Shown: positions 16,319 to 25,783, numbered from the stretch's first letter. The stretch: 64,000 bases of DNA from Microbacterium proteolyticum (GCF_029639405.1 NZ_CP121274.1:3224001-3288000), one strand, 5' to 3'. Translations and numbers: made by a program. Notes: a model not told the origin generated them from the letters alone.

Positions 16319-17587
16319 ATGACGAGCGACTCCCCCCGAGACGTGCTGGTGCGCTTCGCGCCCATGATCTACGGCCCCACCCTCCTCTTCGCCCTCGGCG
16401 AGGGGGCGGTCATCCCGCTCATCCCGGTGATCGCGAACCGGCTCGGCGCGGACGTCGCCCTCGCCGCGCTCATCGCGTCGGCGCTCGTCGTCGGGCAGCT
16501 CTGCGGCAACATCCCCGCCGGGTGGGCGGTGGCGCGGTTCGGCGAGCGCCTCACGATGGGTGTCGCCGGCATCGTGATCCTCGGCGGCCTCGTCGGGGTG
16601 GTGCTCGCGAACTCGCTGGCCGTGTTCGCGGCCGCGGTCTTCCTGATCGGGTTCTGCGCGGCATCCTTCGCCCTCGCCCGGCACTCCTTCATGACCACGC
16701 GCGTGCCGTTGCACTTCCGCGCGCGGGCGCTGTCGCTGCTGGGCGGGACGTTCCGGCTCGGCATGTTCGTGGGCCCGTTCATCTCCGCCGCCCTCCTCGG
16801 GATCTTCGGAGACGAGTCGGCATCCATCGCGTTCTTCGCGGTCTGTCAGGTGGCGACGATCCTTCTGGTCTTCCTCGGTCCGGACCCGGAACGCGCGATC
16901 GCCGCACCGACCGCGCGAGCGACCCGAGGGGTGGATGCCGAGGACACCGGCGAACCCGTCACCGGCTCGATCCCGACGGTGGAGCGCACCGGCGTGTTCC
17001 GCACGATGTGGCGGTTCCGCGGTGTGCTCGCACGCCTCGGCCTCGCCGCCGCCTCCCTGTCGGCCGTGCGGTCGGCCCGTCAGGTCGTGCTGCCCCTGTG
17101 GGGTGTCTCGCTCGGGTTGGACGCCCCGACGATCGCCGTGGTCGTCGGCGTGTCCGGCGCGATCGATTTCGCGCTGTTCTACGCCAGCGGGCAGGTCATG
17201 GACCGGTTCGGACGCCTGTGGGCCGCACTCCCCGCCATGATCCTGATGGGCGCGGGATTCTTCGCCCTCTCGGTCACGCACGAGCTCGACAGCGCGTCCA
17301 TGTGGTTCGCCATGTTCGCGGCCGTGCTCGGCGTCGGCAACGGACTGTCCAGCGGCATCCTGCTGACCCTCGGCGCCGACATCGCCCCCACGACCGATCC
17401 GGCGGCGTTCCTCGGATCCTGGCGCACGCTCACCGACGGGGGCGGGGCGGTCGCCCCCGTTCTCATCTCCGTCCTGACCGCTGCGGTGTCGCTGCCGGTC
17501 GCGGTCGCGGCGATGGGCGTGATCGCGGTCCTCGGGGCCGCGGGGTTCGTGCGCTGGGTACCGAGGTACGTGCCGCGCACGCGCTGA
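16319..17587 (+). CDS. Major facilitator superfamily transporter
   Basis: This 422-residue protein has about 12 hydrophobic helices in two groups of six, separated by a charged loop near residues 190-225. The loop-2/3 motif is visible as [18 protein letters not shown]. The absence of sugar-specific signatures and the general look favour a drug or metabolite exporter of the DHA family. The substrate is unknown. The start is placed at ATG 16319 (MTSDSPRD) rather than the earlier in-frame ATG, which would run back into the divergent prfB gene. The near-zero gap suggests leaderless or overlapping promoters. Confidence 0.88.
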   Translation: MTSDSPRDVLVRFAPMIYGPTLLFALGEGAVIPLIPVIANRLGADVALAALIASALVVGQLCGNIPAGWAVARFGERLTMGVAGIVILGGLVGVVLANSLAVFAAAVFLIGFCAASFALARHSFMTTRVPLHFRARALSLLGGTFRLGMFVGPFISAALLGIFGDESASIAFFAVCQVATILLVFLGPDPERAIAAPTARATRGVDAEDTGEPVTGSIPTVERTGVFRTMWRFRGVLARLGLAAASLSAVRSARQVVLPLWGVSLGLDAPTIAVVVGVSGAIDFALFYASGQVMDRFGRLWAALPAMILMGAGFFALSVTHELDSASMWFAMFAAVLGVGNGLSSGILLTLGADIAPTTDPAAFLGSWRTLTDGGGAVAPVLISVLTAAVSLPVAVAAMGVIAVLGAAGFVRWVPRYVPRTR

Positions 17588-17651
17588 TCCGCACCGCGGG
17601 ATGTTTCTGTCCCGTAAACATTCCTGCACCTGTTGTTCATCGACGGAAATT

Positions 17652-17671
17652 GTGGTCACAATCGTGACCAC
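17652..17671. promoter_or_regulatory. Palindrome upstream of the aminopeptidase gene
   Basis: GTGGTCAC and GTGACCAC are perfect eight-base arms around four bases, about 80 bases ahead of the aminopeptidase start. The base composition is lower in GC than the surroundings, as in a promoter. A transcription-factor operator is the simplest reading. The factor is unknown. Confidence 0.4.
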
Positions 17672-17749
17672 TGTCGTCTTCTCACGACGGCAGGAGTCAT
17701 TCCCCCCTGGATGATGCGGGCAGAGGTGCCCGCGGAGAGGTGCATTCAC

Positions 17750-19519
17750 GTGCCCAGAACCACTTTGTCGACCCCTCCCCCACGCGCGAGACGCGCGACC
17801 TGCCTGATCGCCGCCGGCGCTCTCGTCGGCGGCTCGCTCCTGATCGCACCGGCGGCCACCGCGGCGCCGGAGGACGGGCCCGAGACGCTCGGCCTGACCG
17901 GCGCGGACGTCATGACGCACCTGACCGAGATCGCGGAGATCACCGAGTCGTACGCCGACCAGAGCTACCGGGCGTTCTACTCCCCCGGCTACACCGCCGC
18001 CGCGGAGTACGCCGAGCAGGTGCTCGAGGACACCGGCGCCTTCACCGTCACGCGCCAGGAGTTCGAGGAGCCGTACTCGGTCTTCGGCGATGCGAGCCTG
18101 ACCGTGGACGGCACCGTCTACGAGGGCTCGCATTTCGACCTGTCCGAGGGAACCGACGCGCCCTACACGGCGCCGCTCGCTCAGCCCGCCGAAGACGCTG
18201 ACGGCCTGCGGCTCGGCTGCGTCGCCGATGACTTCGCCGACATCCCCGACGGGGCGATCGTGCTCGTGCAGCGAGGAGTCTGCACGTTCGAGGAGAAGAT
18301 CGGCTTCGCCTCGACCGCCGGAGCGGGCGCGGTGTTCGTCTACAACAACACCCGTCCGGCCGAGGAGGGCGTCAGTCCCGAAGACCAGCTCACGAACGTC
18401 GCATCGGGTCCGCGCAACGAAGCCAACGCCCCCGCCGCCACCCTGCCGCAGGCCTCGGGCGAGACCCTGGCGGCCCTCATCGACGCGGCCCCGGCGGACG
18501 CCCCGGTGGAGGGGACGGCCGAGATCGTCAAGGAGTTCCTCATCGGCAAGACGTTCAACGTCATCGCCGACACGATCGCCGGCGACCCCGAGGACACGAT
18601 CGTCATCGGTGCGCACCTCGACAGTGTCCCCGAGGGACCGGGCGTGAACGACAACGCCTCCGGCTCCGCGGCGATCCTCGCGCTGGCCGAGAAGATCGCG
18701 GCATCCGACGTCCCGAACGACAAGCGCATCCGCCTCGCGCTCTGGAGCGCCGAAGAGGTCGGGCTCGTGGGTTCGACCCGCTACGTCGCGGACCTCGTGG
18801 CCAACGATCCGGCCGAACTCGGCCGCATCTCGGCGTACCTCAACTACGACATGATCGGTTCGGAGAACTTCACGGTCGGCGTGTACGACGCCAACCGGTC
18901 GACGTTCCCCGCGGAGGGCGTGGACATCCCCGAGGGCTCCGCCGAGTTGGAGAAGGTCTACACCGACTACTTCGACGGCATCGACCAGCCCTGGATCGAC
19001 AGCGAGTACTCGGGACGCTCGGACTACCAGGCGTTCATCGACAACGGCATCCCCGCGGGCGGCCTCTTCTCGGGCGCCGACGACGTGAAGACCGCCGAGC
19101 AGGCCGCGGTGTTCGGCGGCGAGGCCGGGGTCATCATGGATCGCAACTACCACACGGTCGATGACACGCTCGCGAACGTGAGCCGGGAGTCGATCGACAT
19201 CTTCGCCCCCGCGATCGGCAACGCCGCCGCGGTGCTCGCGTGGAACGCGGTCGTGCCTCCGGTCGAGCCGTCGCCCGAGCCCACCGACCCCCCGGTGGAG
19301 CCGTCACCCGAGCCCAGCGTCTCGGCCAGCGCGTCCCCGACCGCGACCACCGCACCCGCGGGGACCACGGGTTCGCGCGGGAATCTCGCGAACACCGGCT
19401 CGGAGGTCGAGGGCTCGCCGCTGCCGCTGATCGGCGCCGGCATGCTCGGCCTCGGCGTGCTCATCGCGGCCGGAACGATCATCCACCGTCGTCGCTCGCA
19501 GAGCGGAGACGCCTCGTAA
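17750..19519 (+). CDS. Cell-wall-anchored M28 family aminopeptidase with PA domain
   Basis: This 589-residue secreted zinc peptidase is related to Streptomyces aminopeptidase and yeast aminopeptidase Y. The start is GTG 17750 behind GGAGAGG, followed by a signal peptide ending in PAATAAPED. A PA domain inserts near residues 150-260. Zinc ligands are visible: His289 and the following Asp in AHLDSV and GVNDNASG, the Glu pair in SAEEVGLVGS, Asp in NYDMIGS, and His in NYHTVDDT. The C-terminus has a Pro/Glu spacer (VEPSPEPTDP repeats), the sortase-like motif LANTG near residue 545, a hydrophobic helix and RRR. It should release N-terminal amino acids outside the cell while attached to the wall. 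Confidence 0.92.
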   Translation: MPRTTLSTPPPRARRATCLIAAGALVGGSLLIAPAATAAPEDGPETLGLTGADVMTHLTEIAEITESYADQSYRAFYSPGYTAAAEYAEQVLEDTGAFTVTRQEFEEPYSVFGDASLTVDGTVYEGSHFDLSEGTDAPYTAPLAQPAEDADGLRLGCVADDFADIPDGAIVLVQRGVCTFEEKIGFASTAGAGAVFVYNNTRPAEEGVSPEDQLTNVASGPRNEANAPAATLPQASGETLAALIDAAPADAPVEGTAEIVKEFLIGKTFNVIADTIAGDPEDTIVIGAHLDSVPEGPGVNDNASGSAAILALAEKIAASDVPNDKRIRLALWSAEEVGLVGSTRYVADLVANDPAELGRISAYLNYDMIGSENFTVGVYDANRSTFPAEGVDIPEGSAELEKVYTDYFDGIDQPWIDSEYSGRSDYQAFIDNGIPAGGLFSGADDVKTAEQAAVFGGEAGVIMDRNYHTVDDTLANVSRESIDIFAPAIGNAAAVLAWNAVVPPVEPSPEPTDPPVEPSPEPSVSASASPTATTAPAGTTGSRGNLANTGSEVEGSPLPLIGAGMLGLGVLIAAGTIIHRRRSQSGDAS

Positions 19520-19531
19520 CACCACGCACCG

Positions 19532-19563
19532 ACGGGGTCGCGCACCGATGTGCGCGACCCCGT
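19532..19563. terminator. Terminator after the aminopeptidase gene
   Basis: ACGGGGTCGCGCA and TGCGCGACCCCGT form a perfect thirteen-base-pair stem with a six-base loop, twelve bases past the stop codon. No T-run follows, as is common in high-GC actinobacteria. Confidence 0.85.
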
Positions 19564-19668
19564 CGCCGTGTCGTGGCCGCAACCGGCGTCCGCGCCGATT
19601 TGCCGACGACGCCCCCGACGCCCGACGATGATCCCGGACGCGCACCGATCGTTGGAAGGGATGCCGTC

Positions 19669-20304
19669 ATGAAAGACGTCGACCGCGGATCGCTCGCCGT
19701 TTCCGCCGCCCTGGCATCCGTCGCGGGCTTCGTCGACGCGATCGGCTTCCTCGACACCGGCGGCCTGTTCGTCTCCTTCATGAGCGGCAACTCCACCCAA
19801 GCGGCCGTCGAGGTGCTCGGTCCGGGAGCGTTGATCGCCCTCGCCTCCGCCGGCATCATCGCGGCGTTCGTCGCGGGCGTGGCGCTCGGCGGCGTCGCGA
19901 ACACGGCTCTGGCGCGACCCCGGCCCTGGATCGTCGCGGGAGCGGCTCTCGTCGTGGGCTCGGTGGCGCTGCTCGCTCTCGCCGGCTCCGCCACGCTGTG
20001 GCGCGCCGGACTCCTGGCGGCCGCGATGGGAGCGCTGAACACGCTGTTCCTCGCCGACGGCCGTGCGCGCGTCGCGATCACCTACAGCACAGGAACACTG
20101 GTCAGTCTGGGACTCGCCCTCGCCGCGCTCGTCACGGGCGGCGCCCGGACGGCGTGGAGGCGACCGCTGCTGCTGTGGGCCGCGCTCGTCACGGGAGCGG
20201 TCCTGGGTGCGGTGGCGCACCGGGCCGGCAGCCCGCTCGCGCTGGCCCTCGCGTGCGTCGCGCTGGGGATGTGCGCGATCACCCTCGCCCGTCGGCCGAC
20301 GTGA
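19669..20304 (+). CDS. DUF1275 (YoaK-type) membrane protein
   Basis: This 211-residue protein has six predicted helices. The N-terminal block SLAVSAALASVAGFVDAIGFLDTGGLFVSFMSGNSTQ is the hallmark of DUF1275/YoaK proteins, with the conserved GFxDA and MSGN motifs. Several internal Gly/Ala-rich helices follow. The family is thought to contain transporters, but no substrate is established. ATG 19669 is preceded by TTGGAAGGGATGCC, a fair ribosome site. It follows a strong terminator, so it probably has its own promoter. Confidence 0.88.
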   Translation: MKDVDRGSLAVSAALASVAGFVDAIGFLDTGGLFVSFMSGNSTQAAVEVLGPGALIALASAGIIAAFVAGVALGGVANTALARPRPWIVAGAALVVGSVALLALAGSATLWRAGLLAAAMGALNTLFLADGRARVAITYSTGTLVSLGLALAALVTGGARTAWRRPLLLWAALVTGAVLGAVAHRAGSPLALALACVALGMCAITLARRPT

Positions 20305-20358
20305 CGTCGGGGCGCGGGTCTTCCCGTCCCGCGCCCCGACCCGGCTCAGCGAGACCGA

Positions 20359-21387
20359 TCAGTCGTCGGCATCCGCCACCCGGATGAGCACCTTCCCGGT
20401 CGCGCCGCCCTCGACGGCGTCATGCGCCGCGGCGGTCTGCTCGAGCGAGAACAGATTGAGGGGAAGACCGGCGTCCTCCCCCACCGGAAGCACCCCGTCG
20501 GCCACCGCCGCCGAGACATCCTCCGCCGCGGCGGCGAGAGCCTCCTCGCCCACCGTGTAGAGCAGCAGTCCCTGCCACCGGACGTTCTTCGCGAAGCTGT
20601 CGCGCACGGCCGCGGTGAAGGTGTCGCCGCCGTTGTCGGCGTAATACCCGATCGACCCGTGGTTCGCGATGACCTCGACGTCCAGCCCGGCGTTCTCGGC
20701 GATCGCCACCTCGACGATGTGGTCCACGCCCTGCGGGGCGAGCTCACGGATGCCGTCCGCCAACCCGGCATCGGGATAGCGCAGCACGTGGTGGGCGCCG
20801 GCGGCGCGGGCGAACGCCTCCTTCTCGGCGCTGCTGACGGTCGCGATGACGGTGGCGCCGGCCCAGACGGCGAGCTGGATCGCCGCGTGCCCCACGGCAC
20901 CGGCGCCGCCCTGCACCAGGACGATCCGACCCTCGAGCGCCCCGGGCGTGAGGCGCGCCGGGCCGAACTCGTGCACGGTGAGGGCGCGGTGGGCCGTCAT
21001 GGCGGGGACGCCGAGGCTGGCCCCGAGCTCGAACGACGCCCCGTCGGCGAGGGGCACGGCGCGCGCGGCCGGGATCACGGAGTACTCCGCCGCGGTCCCC
21101 GTCGGCCGCTGGTGAGCTGCCAGGTGGATCCACACGCGGTCGCCGACGGCGAGGTGGTCGACGCCGTCGCCCACGGCATCCACCGTTCCGGCACCGTCCT
21201 GGTTCGGGGTGACCTCGTCGGCGACGAGGGGGCGTCCGACGCTCGCTCGCGCCTTCCAGTCGGTCGGGTTGACGCCGGAGACGGCGATGCGCACCCGGAC
21301 CTCGCCGGGGCCGGGTTCGGGGATCTCGCGGTCGACGAGCGAGAGGACGGACGAATCACCCGGGGTGGAGTAGACGATGGCCTTCAT
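20359..21387 (-). CDS. Zinc-independent NADPH:quinone oxidoreductase (MDR family)
   Basis: This 342-residue member of the medium-chain dehydrogenase/reductase superfamily starts at ATG 21387 (MKAIVYSTPG). The catalytic domain has the QOR-type VSGVNPTDWKAR motif, and the Rossmann domain has VQGGAGAVGHAAIQLAVWAGATVIATVSS. No structural-zinc cysteine cluster is present, so quinone reductase-like activity with NADPH is expected rather than alcohol dehydrogenase activity. It stands alone between a plus-strand gene and tRNA-Leu. The true substrate is not predictable from sequence. Confidence 0.9.
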   Translation of the reverse strand: MKAIVYSTPGDSSVLSLVDREIPEPGPGEVRVRIAVSGVNPTDWKARASVGRPLVADEVTPNQDGAGTVDAVGDGVDHLAVGDRVWIHLAAHQRPTGTAAEYSVIPAARAVPLADGASFELGASLGVPAMTAHRALTVHEFGPARLTPGALEGRIVLVQGGAGAVGHAAIQLAVWAGATVIATVSSAEKEAFARAAGAHHVLRYPDAGLADGIRELAPQGVDHIVEVAIAENAGLDVEVIANHGSIGYYADNGGDTFTAAVRDSFAKNVRWQGLLLYTVGEEALAAAAEDVSAAVADGVLPVGEDAGLPLNLFSLEQTAAAHDAVEGGATGKVLIRVADADD

Positions 21388-21515
21388 ACGAAGGGGAAGG
21401 ACCGGGGGCGAGCCCGCATTCCCGCGACACGCGCCTGCTCCCGACATGGGGTCGTCGTCGTTGACGGCGGCTTCACATGGAGCGCGGGACGGTCAGCCCT
21501 AGAATGAGTCATCTC

Positions 21516-21597
21516 GCGGGAGTGGTGAAACCGGCAGACACGCAGGATTTAGGTTCCTGTGCCTTCGGGCGTGGGGGTTCAAGTCCCCCCTTCCGCA
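21516..21597 (+). tRNA. tRNA-Leu (anticodon TAG)
   Basis: This is an 82-base class II tRNA. The acceptor GCGGGAG pairs with CTTCCGC, the anticodon arm CAGGA-TTTAGGT-TCCTG carries TAG, a long variable arm follows (TGCCTTCGGGCGT), and the T-arm is GGGGGTTCAAGTCCCCC. The discriminator is A and CCA is not encoded. The DedA gene starts about 50 bases downstream. Confidence 0.96.
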
Positions 21598-21645
21598 CGG
21601 ACATCCCTTCCACGACACCGTTTCTTCCGACCCGACGGGACCGAT

Positions 21646-22395
21646 GTGATCCACTCCGCAGGCCTGCTCCCCTGGCTGGACCCGGCCGCCATCATCACCA
21701 ACTCCCAGCCGTGGGCGCTGCTGGTGGTGTGCTTCATCATCTTCGCGGAGACGGGGCTGCTGATCGGCTTCCTCCTCCCCGGTGACACGCTGCTCATCAT
21801 GGCGGGGCTCCTGTCGCACTCGACTCCCGCGGCACCGAACGGCGTGTTCGGGATCAACGCCTGGTGGGTCGCCTTGGCGATCGGCGTGTCCGCGTTCATC
21901 GGCGGCGAGGTCGGCTACTTCATCGGCCACAAGGCGGGACCGTCGATCTTCGAACGCAAGGAATCCGGCATCTTCAGCCGGAAGAACGTCGAACGCACGA
22001 ACGCGTTCTTCGAGCGTTTCGGCGGCATCACCGTGATCCTGGCCCGCTTCGTGCCGGTGGTGCGCACCTTCGCGCCCATCGCCGCCGGCGTGGGCCACAT
22101 GCCGTGGCGGAAGTACTCGCTCTACAACCTCATCGGCGCCATCATCTGGGGTGTCGGCCTGACGATGCTGGGCTACGCCGTGGGGTACATCCCGTTCGTA
22201 CGCGACATCGTGACCGAGTACATCGACGTCATCCTGCTCGCCGCCGTCGCGGGTACGGCCATCTTCATCGCGGTGCACTACTTCCGCGAGCGCGCCGCGG
22301 CCAAGCGCGAAGCGGCCGCCGGCACCTCGACCGATTCGGCGTCGCTGGTCCTCGACCCCAAGACGCTCGAGGACGGCGACCACCGCGCCCACTGA
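21646..22395 (+). CDS. DedA-family membrane protein
   Basis: This 249-residue protein has four or five hydrophobic helices and the DedA/SNARE-associated signature: FAETGLLIGFLLPGDTLLIMAG near residue 30 and the FERFGGITVILARFVPVVRTFAPIAAGVGHM block near 120-150. DedA proteins act in membrane phospholipid handling and proton-motive-force maintenance, with undecaprenyl-phosphate recycling shown for some members. The C-terminal 30 residues are charged and cytoplasmic. The start GTG 21646 has a weak upstream GACGGGA. Earlier in-frame codons would overlap tRNA-Leu and are rejected. Confidence 0.92.
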   Translation: MIHSAGLLPWLDPAAIITNSQPWALLVVCFIIFAETGLLIGFLLPGDTLLIMAGLLSHSTPAAPNGVFGINAWWVALAIGVSAFIGGEVGYFIGHKAGPSIFERKESGIFSRKNVERTNAFFERFGGITVILARFVPVVRTFAPIAAGVGHMPWRKYSLYNLIGAIIWGVGLTMLGYAVGYIPFVRDIVTEYIDVILLAAVAGTAIFIAVHYFRERAAAKREAAAGTSTDSASLVLDPKTLEDGDHRAH

Positions 22396-22404
22396 GCGCG
22401 GCGA

Positions 22405-23268
22405 TCACGACGCCTTCGAGGCCTTCTTCTTCGGCTCCGCCTTCTTCTTCGGGGCGGGTTCCTCGGCTTTCCCGGAACGCGCCGCGCGACTGCGTTCGAC
22501 GCTCGCGCGGAGCGCCTCCATCAGGTCGATGACCTCTCCGCCGTCGTCGTCGGCATCCTGTTCCCCGAACGTCGCGGCCGTGTCGATCGCATCGCCCTGT
22601 TCGAGCTTCGCGTCGATGAGCGTGCGCAGCTCGCGCTGGTACTCGTCGCCGAACTCCTCAGCGTCGAAGTCCTTCGAAAAGCTCTCGACGAGGGAGGCCG
22701 ACATCTCCAGCTCCTTCGCGGAGATGCGCACGTCCTCGTCGAGGGCGGGGAACTCGGCCGCACGCACCTCGTCGGCCCAGAGCAGCGTCTGGAGCACGAG
22801 GACGTCACCGCGCGTGCGGAGCGCCGCCAGCCGTGTCTTCTGCCGGAGCGAGAATCGGACGATCGCGGTGCGGTCGGTCTGCTCCAGTGTCTTCCGCAGC
22901 AGGACGTAGGCCTTCGGCGACGCGGAGTCGGGTTCGAGGTAGTACGCCTTGTCGAGGGTGAGCAGGTCGACCTGGTCGCTGGGGACGAACTCGACGACCT
23001 CGATCTCGCGGCTGCGTTCGCTCGGGAGCGACGCGAGGTCGTCCTTGGTCAGCACCACGGTCTGCTCGCCGTCGTCATACGCACGATCGATGTCCTGGTA
23101 CGGCACCACCTCGCCGTCGACCTCGCAGATGCGCTGGTAGCGGATGCGTCCGCCGTCCTTGTTGTGCACCTGGTGCAGCGGGACGTCGTGGTCTTCGGTC
23201 GCGGAGTACACCTTTACGGGCACGTTGACGAGGCCGAAGGTCAGTGCGCCTTTCCAGATCGATCGCAT
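22405..23268 (-). CDS. ku: DNA end-binding protein Ku
   Basis: This 287-residue bacterial Ku starts MRSIWKGALTFGLVNVPVKVYSAT, the family's N-terminal signature, and includes the central YQDIDRAYDDGEQTVVLTKDDLASL block. The ring-forming core covers residues 1-225. The C-terminal 60 residues end in a Lys/Ala-rich tail (APKKKAEPKKKASKAS), like the basic tails that aid DNA threading and binding. As a homodimer it caps broken ends and recruits LigD. The gene is divergent from ligD with an 82-base gap, giving a two-gene non-homologous end-joining locus. Confidence 0.96.
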   Translation of the reverse strand: MRSIWKGALTFGLVNVPVKVYSATEDHDVPLHQVHNKDGGRIRYQRICEVDGEVVPYQDIDRAYDDGEQTVVLTKDDLASLPSERSREIEVVEFVPSDQVDLLTLDKAYYLEPDSASPKAYVLLRKTLEQTDRTAIVRFSLRQKTRLAALRTRGDVLVLQTLLWADEVRAAEFPALDEDVRISAKELEMSASLVESFSKDFDAEEFGDEYQRELRTLIDAKLEQGDAIDTAATFGEQDADDDGGEVIDLMEALRASVERSRAARSGKAEEPAPKKKAEPKKKASKAS

Positions 23269-23350
23269 GGGTCCAGTGAACACCCCCGGCACCCCGGATG
23301 CCGAGACCCTTGCGCGGCATCAGCGCCCTCGTCCGCTCTACGCTGGGGCG

Positions 23351-25780
23351 ATGGTGGAGCAGACGGTGCGGATCGACGGCCGTCGCCTGCGCCTGTCCAA
23401 CCTCGACAAGGTGCTGTACCCCGAGACCGGGACCACCAAGGGCGAGGTCATCGACTACTACACCCGCATCGCTCCTCGGCTGCTCCCCCACGTGCAGGGT
23501 CGACCCGTGACCCGCAAGCGATGGCCGGACGGCGTGGGAACCGCGGCCGAGCCGGGTGAGCCGTTCTTCGCAAAGGCGCTGGAGCCGGGCGCACCGGCCT
23601 GGATGCCACGGCGTCCGATCGATCATTCGTCGGGCGCCAAGGACTACCCGCTCGTCGAGGACGTCCCGGCGCTGGTGTACCTCGCGCAGGTCGCGAGCCT
23701 GGAGCTGCACGTGCCGCAGTGGAGGTTCGACGCCGCGGGTGCGCGGCTGAACCCCGACCGGATCGTCCTGGACCTCGACCCGGGGCCGGGCGTCGGGCTC
23801 GCGGAGTGCGCCGAGGTCGCCCGGTGGGCGCGGGCGATCCTGCTCGACATCGGGCTCGAACCGTCGCCGGTCACCAGCGGCAGCAAGGGCATCCACCTGT
23901 ACGCGCACCTCGACGGGCGGCAGACGAGCGACGCGGTCAGCGCCGTCGCGAAGGAACTGGCCCGCGCGATCGAGGCCGACCACCCCGACCTCGTCGTGAG
24001 CCAGATGTCCAAGGCCGCGCGCCCCGGCAAGGTGTTCATCGACTGGAGCCAGAACAACGGCTCGAAGACGACGATCGCGCCGTACTCGCTGCGCGGCCGC
24101 GCCGAGCCCACGGTCGCCGCGCCGCGTACGTGGGAGGAACTCGACGACCCGGGACTCCGCCACCTGCTGTTCCACGAGGTCCTGGAACGCACGGGCGACC
24201 CCCTCGCCGCGATCGATCGCCCGGAGGGTCCGCTGCGCGCCTATATCGCGAAGCGCACGGCCGGCCGCACGCCCGAGCCCGTTCCCGAGCACCCGCATGC
24301 CGAAGCCGGCGGCGAGGGACTCCCCCGCTTCGTGATCCAGGAGCACCACGCGTCGCGCCTGCATTGGGACGTGCGGCTCGAACGCGACGGCGTGCTGGTC
24401 AGCTGGGCGGTCCCGAGAGGGGTTCCGCCGACGACCGGCAAGAACAGCCTCGCGGTGATGACCGAGGACCACCCGATGCAGTACCTCGACTTCGCGGGCG
24501 AGATCCCGCGCGGACAGTACGGCGCGGGCACCATGACCGTCTGGGACACCGGCACGTACGAGCTCGAGAAATGGCGGGACGACGAGGTCATCGCGACCCT
24601 CACCGGTCGTCCGGACGGGCCGCTCGGGCGCGTTCGGCTCGCCCTCATCCGCACCGAGGGCTCCGGCGAGAAGTCGCAGTGGCTGCTCCACCGGATGAAG
24701 ACGGATGCCGAGGGCCGGCCGCAGGGCGAGGGGCCGGCCGTGGTCCCCCGCGCGGATCCTGCACCCACGGCCGCCGCAACGCCGTCGCCCACCTCTGCAC
24801 CCGCGACCGCCGGCGACCTGCGCCCCATGCTGGCCACCTCTTCCACGCCGGGCCTGGCGCGCGCGGCCGCCGAGCGCTGGGGCCGGGAGTGGGTGGAGAT
24901 GAAGTGGGACGGCATCCGCGGGATCGCGACCTGGGACGGGGAGCGCCTGAGGCTCCGGTCCCGCAATGGAAACGACCTGACGGCCGCCTACCCCGAGCTC
25001 ACGGCCGTCGACCTTGGTCTGGGCGCAGCTCCCGCCGTGATCGACGGGGAGATCGTCGCGCTCGACGCCCAGGGGCGGCCGAGCTTCCCGCTGCTGCAGA
25101 AGCGTATGAACCTCGCCCAGGCGCGCGACATCGCGCACGAAGCCGCCCGGACCCCGGTGCACCTGTACCTGTTCGACGTACTGGAGGCGGACGGCCGCGA
25201 CGTCACGGGACTCCCGCTCGCGGAACGCCGCGAGATCCTCGAGCACCTTGCGGCGGACGCGGCAGCCGTCGTCGTGGTGCCGCCCGTCTTCGACGACGTC
25301 GAGGCCGCACTCGCGGCCAGCGGACGATTCGGACTCGAGGGCATCGTCGTGAAAGATGCCGGATCGCCCTACCGCCGCGGAGAGAGATCCGACCGCTGGC
25401 TCAAGGTCAAGCACTCCCGCACGCAGGAGGTCGTCATCGGCGGCATCCGTCCCGGGAAGGGCAACCGCTCGGGCACGATCGGGTCGCTCCTGGTCGGTGT
25501 GCCCACGGCCGATGGGCTGCAGTACGCCGGACGCGTCGGTTCGGGCTTCGGCGAGCGGACGCTCGCGCGCCTGTCCGAGGTGCTGGAGCCCCTTCGCACG
25601 GATGCCGATCCCTTCGTCGGCGTGCCGGCGGCCGACGCCCGCGACGCCCTGTGGGTGCGGCCCGACCTCGTGGGCGAGGTGGAGTTCGCCGAGTTCACGC
25701 CCTGTGGCATCCTGCGCCAGGCGCGGTGGCGCGGCCTCCGGCCCGACAAGGACCCGGCGGACGTCGTCCGCGAGGACTGA
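23351..25780 (+). CDS. ligD: Multifunctional ATP-dependent DNA ligase LigD
   Basis: This 809-residue protein has three domains in the order polymerase-phosphoesterase-ligase, as in mycobacteria. The polymerase/primase domain (about 1-290) has the metal-binding DLDPGPG and the SGSKGIHLYAHL motif. The phosphoesterase (about 310-470) has EHHASRLHWDVRLERDGVL and the later GEIPRGQYGAG. The ligase (about 495-805) has the adenylated lysine in EMKWDGIRG, then DGEIVALD and GLEGIVVKDAGSPYRRG. It repairs double-strand breaks with Ku by trimming, filling and sealing ends. The start is ATG 23351; a longer frame would overlap the ku 5' end. Confidence 0.97.
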   Translation: MVEQTVRIDGRRLRLSNLDKVLYPETGTTKGEVIDYYTRIAPRLLPHVQGRPVTRKRWPDGVGTAAEPGEPFFAKALEPGAPAWMPRRPIDHSSGAKDYPLVEDVPALVYLAQVASLELHVPQWRFDAAGARLNPDRIVLDLDPGPGVGLAECAEVARWARAILLDIGLEPSPVTSGSKGIHLYAHLDGRQTSDAVSAVAKELARAIEADHPDLVVSQMSKAARPGKVFIDWSQNNGSKTTIAPYSLRGRAEPTVAAPRTWEELDDPGLRHLLFHEVLERTGDPLAAIDRPEGPLRAYIAKRTAGRTPEPVPEHPHAEAGGEGLPRFVIQEHHASRLHWDVRLERDGVLVSWAVPRGVPPTTGKNSLAVMTEDHPMQYLDFAGEIPRGQYGAGTMTVWDTGTYELEKWRDDEVIATLTGRPDGPLGRVRLALIRTEGSGEKSQWLLHRMKTDAEGRPQGEGPAVVPRADPAPTAAATPSPTSAPATAGDLRPMLATSSTPGLARAAAERWGREWVEMKWDGIRGIATWDGERLRLRSRNGNDLTAAYPELTAVDLGLGAAPAVIDGEIVALDAQGRPSFPLLQKRMNLAQARDIAHEAARTPVHLYLFDVLEADGRDVTGLPLAERREILEHLAADAAAVVVVPPVFDDVEAALAASGRFGLEGIVVKDAGSPYRRGERSDRWLKVKHSRTQEVVIGGIRPGKGNRSGTIGSLLVGVPTADGLQYAGRVGSGFGERTLARLSEVLEPLRTDADPFVGVPAADARDALWVRPDLVGEVEFAEFTPCGILRQARWRGLRPDKDPADVVRED

Positions 25781-25783
25781 GCG

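Noticed and set aside
16261-16320. Programmed frameshift in prfB
   Set aside because: The RF2 frame is continuous from ATG 16293, with no internal TGA.
14191-17667. Very long open frame (over 1100 codons) antisense to ftsE and prfB
   Set aside because: It is mostly Arg/Gly/Asp/Val repeats mirroring the GC-rich genes on the other strand, with no domain or ribosome site.
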